Source of the DNA: DASWZN01 sp036404435
Lineage (GTDB): Bacteria > Acidobacteriota > Terriglobia > Bryobacterales > Bryobacteraceae
Assembly: GCA_036404435.1 (NCBI GenBank)
Contig: DASWZN010000060.1
Span: 1-64,000 of the forward strand
Reading direction: 5' to 3'
Length of the DNA: 64,000 nt
Below, in pieces: positions 59,178 through 64,000 of this stretch. The notes beneath the pieces are model-generated. The model did no database searches and was not told the DNA's origin. It was given only the letters and a program-made list of their open reading frames with translations. A program made the position numbers and the translations under genes. How positions within the stretch are numbered: the stretch's first letter is position 1; the number at the start of each line of letters is the position of its first letter.

Positions 59178-60641
59178 ATGACAACCGGCCGCACCCTTGT
59201 CGCTATCTGCTGCCTGGTGGCCGTCCTTGCCGTTCCGGCGGCGGCCTGGGTTAAGAAGAACCCATTCGGATCGTCCACGCCGCTCCCCGATTCGCTGCGC
59301 GGCGGCGTCTACCACATCGCCCCGTGGTCGCCGGTGCTGCCGAACTTCGAGCGTTTGCAGCCCGTCGGCTTCATTTATACCTACTCGCTCAACGTTCCCA
59401 CACGCGACTACGAGGAAGGGATGCCCGGCGTCACCGACCGCATCGAGTGGTTCGCCATCGACTACGAGGGCGACTTCTGGATCGAAAAGCCGGGGAAGTA
59501 TCGCTTCAATCTGATCTCCGACGATGGGTCGAGGCTCACCATCGACGCCAAGGTCATCATCGACAACGACGGCATTCACCCGACGACTGCCATGGGTGGC
59601 AGCGCTGAGCTGGCCGGCGGGAACCATCGCATCCGCGTTTCGTATTTCCAGGGCCCGGGCAGCGCGCTGGCGCTGGTGCTCGAAGTGGCCCCGCCGGGCC
59701 AGGAGTTTCGCGTATTCGACCTGCGCGACTTCCGGCCGCGTGCGGTCGCCCGCGCCGCCGCGCCGGACGACGCCCGTCCCCATGTGCGCCGCGATCCCGA
59801 GTTTCACGGCTCCGCTGCGTTGACCGGCTACGAACTGGCTGCCTTCGAGGCGATGGCGGTCCAGCCGCAGCCGCACGCCTTCGAGTTCCGCTCCGCGGCT
59901 TACCGGTTTCCGGACAGCGACGCCAGTTCGAGGTACGTCCTGGCCTTCGAGCTGCCGGGGACGGCCTTGGCCGCGACGCCGGCCGGTTCTGGGAAGCGGA
60001 AACTGCGCGCCGTTCTGCTCGCCCTGGTGAGGGACGCCGGCGGCCAGGTGGTTCAGAAGGTCAGCGAGGACTTTAGCCCCGAGGTGACGGAGACGCAGTT
60101 GGCGGCGCTCCGGGCAGCCACATTGTCCTACGCCCACCCCATCGCGCTTGCCGCGGGCCACTACACGGTCGCGACCGTGGCGCTCGATCGCGAAACCGGC
60201 CGGGCCAGCACGGGAGCGTTCGAAATCGACAATCCGGAGCGAAAAGGGCTGGCGCTGAGCAGCCTGGTGCTGACGCAGCGGTTCGAGCCCGCGCGGAGCA
60301 CGGGGGATACCGACGACGCCGATCCGCTCCGGTTTCACGGCCAACGGATCGTGCCGGCAATCGACGCGAGCCTGCCCGCCAATGCGCAGCCGTTCGTGTA
60401 CTTCGTGGCGTATCCCTCCAGGCTAAACAACGCGACTCCGAAAGTCGGCGTCGAGTTTTTGCTCGGCGGCAAGGTGGTCGCCAGCCAGACCGCCGACGTT
60501 CCACCCCCGGATGCGACCGGGGCGGCGGCTATGACCATCGAGGGCATCCCGAAACCGGGCAATTACCAGATCGAGATTACGATGATCCAGGGCGGCGAGT
60601 CGGTAGAGCAGAGCATCCGCTACTCGATCGCCGCCAGATAG
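59178..60641 (+). CDS. Secreted protein with PA14-like domain
   Basis: ATG 59178 gives 487 residues with a signal peptide ending near VPAAAW. A PA14-like domain spans about 40-180: DRIEWFAIDYEGDFWIEKPG, YRFNLISDDGSRLTIDAKVI, GNHRIRVSYFQGPGSALALV. PA14 domains bind carbohydrate or act as structural modules. The second half is beta-rich with no family seen. It is 7 bp ahead of the TonB-dependent receptor gene, suggesting a joint role at the cell surface. Confidence 0.75.
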   Translation: MTTGRTLVAICCLVAVLAVPAAAWVKKNPFGSSTPLPDSLRGGVYHIAPWSPVLPNFERLQPVGFIYTYSLNVPTRDYEEGMPGVTDRIEWFAIDYEGDFWIEKPGKYRFNLISDDGSRLTIDAKVIIDNDGIHPTTAMGGSAELAGGNHRIRVSYFQGPGSALALVLEVAPPGQEFRVFDLRDFRPRAVARAAAPDDARPHVRRDPEFHGSAALTGYELAAFEAMAVQPQPHAFEFRSAAYRFPDSDASSRYVLAFELPGTALAATPAGSGKRKLRAVLLALVRDAGGQVVQKVSEDFSPEVTETQLAALRAATLSYAHPIALAAGHYTVATVALDRETGRASTGAFEIDNPERKGLALSSLVLTQRFEPARSTGDTDDADPLRFHGQRIVPAIDASLPANAQPFVYFVAYPSRLNNATPKVGVEFLLGGKVVASQTADVPPPDATGAAAMTIEGIPKPGNYQIEITMIQGGESVEQSIRYSIAAR

Positions 60642-60648
60642 AGGCACT

Positions 60649-63600
60649 ATGCACACGGCAAAACACGTTTTCATTCTTGCGGGCCTGCAGATCGCGGCCC
60701 TGATACTCGCTTCCTCCTCCGCGTTTGCCCAAAACGCCAGCGGATCGTTGGCCGCAACGGTGAGGGACCCGAGCGGCGCGGTCGTTCCCAACGCCAAAGT
60801 CGTGTTGAAGAACGAAGAGACGGGAGCCATCCGCGATACGGCTTCGAACGGCAGCGGATTCTTCAACGTCCCGGCCATCCAGCCTGGCTCCTACACGGTG
60901 ACGATCTCGGCGCCGGGCTTCGTCGCCTGGCAACGGGCCAGCATCGTCTTCAACCAGGGCGAGAGCAGAACGCTGCCGGACGTGACCCTTCAGGTCGGCG
61001 CGGCCGCCGAGCACGTGCAGGTCGAGGCGGATGCCGAGGCGGTCTCGCCTTTGGACACCGGCGAGGCCCGGCAGACCCTCGACGCCGCCATGGTGAGCAG
61101 GCTGCCGATCGAGGGCCGGGACGCGGCCGAGCTCATCAAGATCATGCCCGGAATGGCCATGAACCGGGGCCTCACCCAGAGCGCATGGAGCAGCCTGGTC
61201 ACGCAAACCAACTCCGGCCCGATCGGCCAGTATTCGGCCAGCGGCACGCAGCCCAACGGCGCGATGACCATGACCATGGATGGCGCCAACCTGCTGGACC
61301 CCGGCAACCAGGGCACGCAAGTCGCTAACATCAACGTGGAACAGACGGCCGAGGTGACGATCCTCTACTCGGCGTATGGCGCCGAATACGCCAAGGGCCC
61401 GGTCACCTTCCAGGCCATCGGAAAGAGCGGCGCCGCTTACTTTCATGGCGCGGTCTACTACGGCGCCACTGGCCCGGGACTCAACTCCACGGACTCGTTC
61501 ACGAGAGGTCAAGGCGGCACAAAGGCCATGTATGGCGGCTCGTATTATCCCGGCGGCGAGATCGGCGGGCCGGTTCTCATTCCCGGCACCGGCTTCAACC
61601 GGAAACGCAACAAGCTTTTCTTCTACGTCGCGCCCGAAGGCATGGGCCAGACGCCGGCGCCCACTTACCAGGAGTACTTCCTTCCGACCGCGCAGATGCT
61701 GGCCGGGAACTTCTCCCAGGCCTATCTGAACAGCCTCGGTGCCGGGTTTCTATCGGCCAAGGGCGGAGAAACCTTGCAGCCTACCGGACACGGCGCGGCG
61801 ACCGCCTATCCAGGCGGAATGATTCCGCAAAGTCTGCTCGATCCGGCATCGCTGGCCTATGCGAAGACCTTCCCGCAGACCAACATGCAGCCGGCCGCGA
61901 ACGGCAACAATTATCTCTACGGGTACAACTTCAATGTGAACCGTATCGAGTTCCGGATCCGGCTCGATTACAACATCAGCGACAATACGAAAGTGTTCGT
62001 GTCCTGGAACCGGCAGGATGAGTGGGATGTGAACCCGATCGGCGTCTGGTGGTACCCCAGTAACGCTCTCCCGTATCCGTCGACCATGCCGGCGCATCAG
62101 GTTGCGAACGTCTATAACGCGAACCTGGTGCATGTCTTCGGCCCGAGCCTGACCAACGAAACGGTGCTCTCGTTGGCGCAGTTTCTCAATCCGGTCCGGC
62201 TCGAGAACCCTGCCGCGGTCGATATCGCCCAAGTCGGGATGACGGGATACAAATCGCTGTCGCCGGACCCCTACATGGCGCAGATCCCGGACATAATAAG
62301 CCAGTCCAACCTCATCCCCGGATACTATGCGCCGGCATTCGGCAGCGCGTTTCAGAACGGAGATTACGGCAAGCTGTCGATCGACCCATCCATCGCCGAC
62401 AACCTCTCCAAAGTCGCGGGCACGCATACCATGAAGTTCGGTGTCTATTGGGACTTCGCGCAAAACAAGCAACCCGGCGGCGGGGGCGACTTTCCGCAGG
62501 GCGTGCTCGACTTCGCTAACACGGGCGCCACCAGCAGCGGGAACTTAATGGCGGATTTCCTCACCGGCCGCGTGCAGTCCTTCCAGCAGGTGCCCGCCGT
62601 CAGCGTGTACGACCTCAAGTACAGCCAGTATTCGCTCTATGCGCAGGACCAGTGGAAAGCGCTCCGCAGGCTGACTCTGACTTACGGCGTCCGCCTCGAC
62701 CATATGGGCCAGTGGTACCCGACAAGCGGCCAGGGTCTGGCGGTCTGGGACCCCGCCTCTTATAACAACACGCCCGCAGCGGGCCCGTGGACGGGTCTGC
62801 TCTGGCATGGCATGGACGGTAAGATTCCCATGTCCGGATTCCCTTCCAAGCTCTTCTTCCCGGAGCCGCGGTTCGGCTTTGCCTACGACCTCTCCGGCAA
62901 CGGCCGGACCGTCATTCGCGGCGGTTTCGGCGTGTATCGTTACCAGCTTTCCTATAACTCGGCCGCGACTCCGGGCATCTACGACGAGGCCGCCGGCATC
63001 CCCAGCTACAACATCCTCAACCCTCCGAACCTGGGGTGGAATTTTGCGCAATACGGGCTCCCGTCGAGCGTACCCGGTATCGGCACCGACATCGGGGCCA
63101 TGCAGGAGGGGGACTCGAGAACGCCGTATACGGAGAGCTACAATGTCATCCTCTCGCAGCGAACGCCCTGGCACGGGACGGCCGAATTCCAGTACAGCGG
63201 CAATCGAAGCCGCGACCTCCTGTTATCCGGGAACGGCTTCAACATTCCCTTTCTTGGAAACCTGAATAAGACCGCGCCCGGAGCTTACTTCCTGCCCGAT
63301 CCCGTGACTGGCGCGATCAACGATCCGGCACTGGGCGGCGTGCCCAGCCAGGACTACCGTTCCTATCGCAACTATCAGACGATCTTGTTGGTGAGCCACG
63401 GCTCTTACCAGAACTACAACGCGTTCATAGCGACGTGGAACAAACAATCCGGGCCGGCCACTTTCATGGTGAATTACACGTTTAGCAAGGTTCTCGGAAT
63501 CCGGGATGGCGAATCCGATAACGGCGCCGGCAACGGCCCGGCGATGGACCCGTGGAACCTCCAGGATAACTACGGCGTGCTGTCCTATGACCACACCCAG

Positions 63601-64000
63601 ATATTCAATGCCTCCTACGTGGTAAACCTCCCCAAGCCCATCCGCACCGGCCTGCTCCTGGGAGGCCTGCTAAACGGATGGATCGTCTCCGGCATCACGC
63701 AGTTGCAGAGCGGCGCCCCCATTCAGCCCAATACCAATGGCAACCTGAATCTGAGTACCTCGGGCGGCTTGAACAGCCTCATGTGGCTAGGCACCGATTC
63801 CGAGAATCTCCTCCCCGTCCTCACCTGCGATCCGAGCAAGAATCTGAAGCCCGGCCAGTATTTCAATCCCAACTGCTTCGCGCTGGGGCCCCAGGGCACC
63901 AACGGGCCGACCGTCTGGCCGTACATCAAGGGGCCTGCGTTCTTTAACAGCGACCTTTCGATCTACAAGACTTTCCGATTCAAGGAGAAGCATCAGATCG
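60649..64000 (+). CDS. TonB-dependent receptor, Oar-like, incomplete at the window edge
   Basis: ATG 60649 opens a frame of at least 1117 residues. A signal peptide (to about SSAFAQ) is followed by a carboxypeptidase-regulatory-like domain (GSLAATVRDPSGAVVPNAKV, SGFFNVPAIQPGSYTVTISA), a plug domain (LPIEGRDAAELIKIMPGMAM) and a long beta-barrel (TLTYGVRLDHMGQWYP, PEPRFGFAYDLSGNG). This layout is characteristic of Acidobacteriota Oar-like receptors. It probably takes up large carbohydrate or peptide ligands. The C-terminal end lies beyond 64000. Confidence 0.9.
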   Translation, partial: MHTAKHVFILAGLQIAALILASSSAFAQNASGSLAATVRDPSGAVVPNAKVVLKNEETGAIRDTASNGSGFFNVPAIQPGSYTVTISAPGFVAWQRASIVFNQGESRTLPDVTLQVGAAAEHVQVEADAEAVSPLDTGEARQTLDAAMVSRLPIEGRDAAELIKIMPGMAMNRGLTQSAWSSLVTQTNSGPIGQYSASGTQPNGAMTMTMDGANLLDPGNQGTQVANINVEQTAEVTILYSAYGAEYAKGPVTFQAIGKSGAAYFHGAVYYGATGPGLNSTDSFTRGQGGTKAMYGGSYYPGGEIGGPVLIPGTGFNRKRNKLFFYVAPEGMGQTPAPTYQEYFLPTAQMLAGNFSQAYLNSLGAGFLSAKGGETLQPTGHGAATAYPGGMIPQSLLDPASLAYAKTFPQTNMQPAANGNNYLYGYNFNVNRIEFRIRLDYNISDNTKVFVSWNRQDEWDVNPIGVWWYPSNALPYPSTMPAHQVANVYNANLVHVFGPSLTNETVLSLAQFLNPVRLENPAAVDIAQVGMTGYKSLSPDPYMAQIPDIISQSNLIPGYYAPAFGSAFQNGDYGKLSIDPSIADNLSKVAGTHTMKFGVYWDFAQNKQPGGGGDFPQGVLDFANTGATSSGNLMADFLTGRVQSFQQVPAVSVYDLKYSQYSLYAQDQWKALRRLTLTYGVRLDHMGQWYPTSGQGLAVWDPASYNNTPAAGPWTGLLWHGMDGKIPMSGFPSKLFFPEPRFGFAYDLSGNGRTVIRGGFGVYRYQLSYNSAATPGIYDEAAGIPSYNILNPPNLGWNFAQYGLPSSVPGIGTDIGAMQEGDSRTPYTESYNVILSQRTPWHGTAEFQYSGNRSRDLLLSGNGFNIPFLGNLNKTAPGAYFLPDPVTGAINDPALGGVPSQDYRSYRNYQTILLVSHGSYQNYNAFIATWNKQSGPATFMVNYTFSKVLGIRDGESDNGAGNGPAMDPWNLQDNYGVLSYDHTQIFNASYVVNLPKPIRTGLLLGGLLNGWIVSGITQLQSGAPIQPNTNGNLNLSTSGGLNSLMWLGTDSENLLPVLTCDPSKNLKPGQYFNPNCFALGPQGTNGPTVWPYIKGPAFFNSDLSIYKTFRFKEKHQI

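Noticed and set aside
1..64000. CRISPR array, rRNA or prophage module
   Set aside because: No regularly spaced repeats, rRNA-like sequence or phage structural genes were found.

Overview
The window looks like a piece of chromosome from a GC-rich soil-type member of Acidobacteriota, probably a Solibacter/Bryobacter relative. This is inferred from gene content: a very large TonB-dependent, Oar-like surface receptor with a carboxypeptidase-type N-terminal domain, MacB-type ABC permeases, many Tat-exported plant-polysaccharide hydrolases, and many hybrid sensor kinases. No rRNA, tRNA or CRISPR array was seen, so the placement cannot be confirmed here.

Layout. 1-141 is the end of an IS21-like element that runs into the 3' end of a lipoprotein GH74 xyloglucanase gene. 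3.3-13.1 kb holds an SDR oxidoreductase, a MITE-like repeat, a tightly coupled gltX-glnS-carbamoyltransferase operon, a serine hydrolase and two MacB-type permeases. 13.2-26.6 kb is signal transduction: a five-gene operon (OmpR-type regulator, CheY-like regulator, porin, cupredoxin-like protein, histidine kinase), two tandem B12-binding radical SAM enzymes, a CheY-like regulator, and a NarL-type regulator paired with a CheB-CheR-PAS-kinase fusion. 26.8-34.8 kb holds a small GIY-YIG protein and partner, an RRM RNA-binding protein, a LacI regulator next to a Tat-exported GH2 enzyme, and a hybrid kinase with two receiver domains.

35.1-38.5 kb is a broken chemotaxis cluster. A cheA gene loses its 3' end to a forward fragment of a chemoreceptor gene, which abuts an inverted fragment of a chemoreceptor gene, which abuts a headless and frameshifted cheR. 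Intact CheX-like and bacteriohemerythrin genes follow. This mosaic is the most unusual structure in the window; it could be a real rearrangement scar or an assembly chimera.

38.5-45.3 kb is a homogentisate operon (hpd, fumarylacetoacetase, hmgA, flavin reductase-like protein, acetoacetate/acyl-CoA synthetase) divergent from phenylalanine hydroxylase, with a near-perfect inverted repeat between them. Together these genes would take phenylalanine and tyrosine toward fumarate and an activated acyl-CoA; no aminotransferase or maleylacetoacetate isomerase was seen.

45.4-56.9 kb is a pectin/galacturonate island: pectinesterase, KDG-type sugar kinase, hexuronate-type MFS transporter, LysR regulator, tagaturonate epimerase, two GH28 polygalacturonases, KduD, a KduI/IolB-type isomerase and a cupin. 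A sigma70-like promoter with a LysR-type box at about -65 lies ahead of the epimerase gene. 57.1-64 kb holds a CrtI-like FAD oxidoreductase with a decayed partial duplicate of its 3' end, a PA14-domain secreted protein, and the TonB-dependent receptor, which runs off the window.
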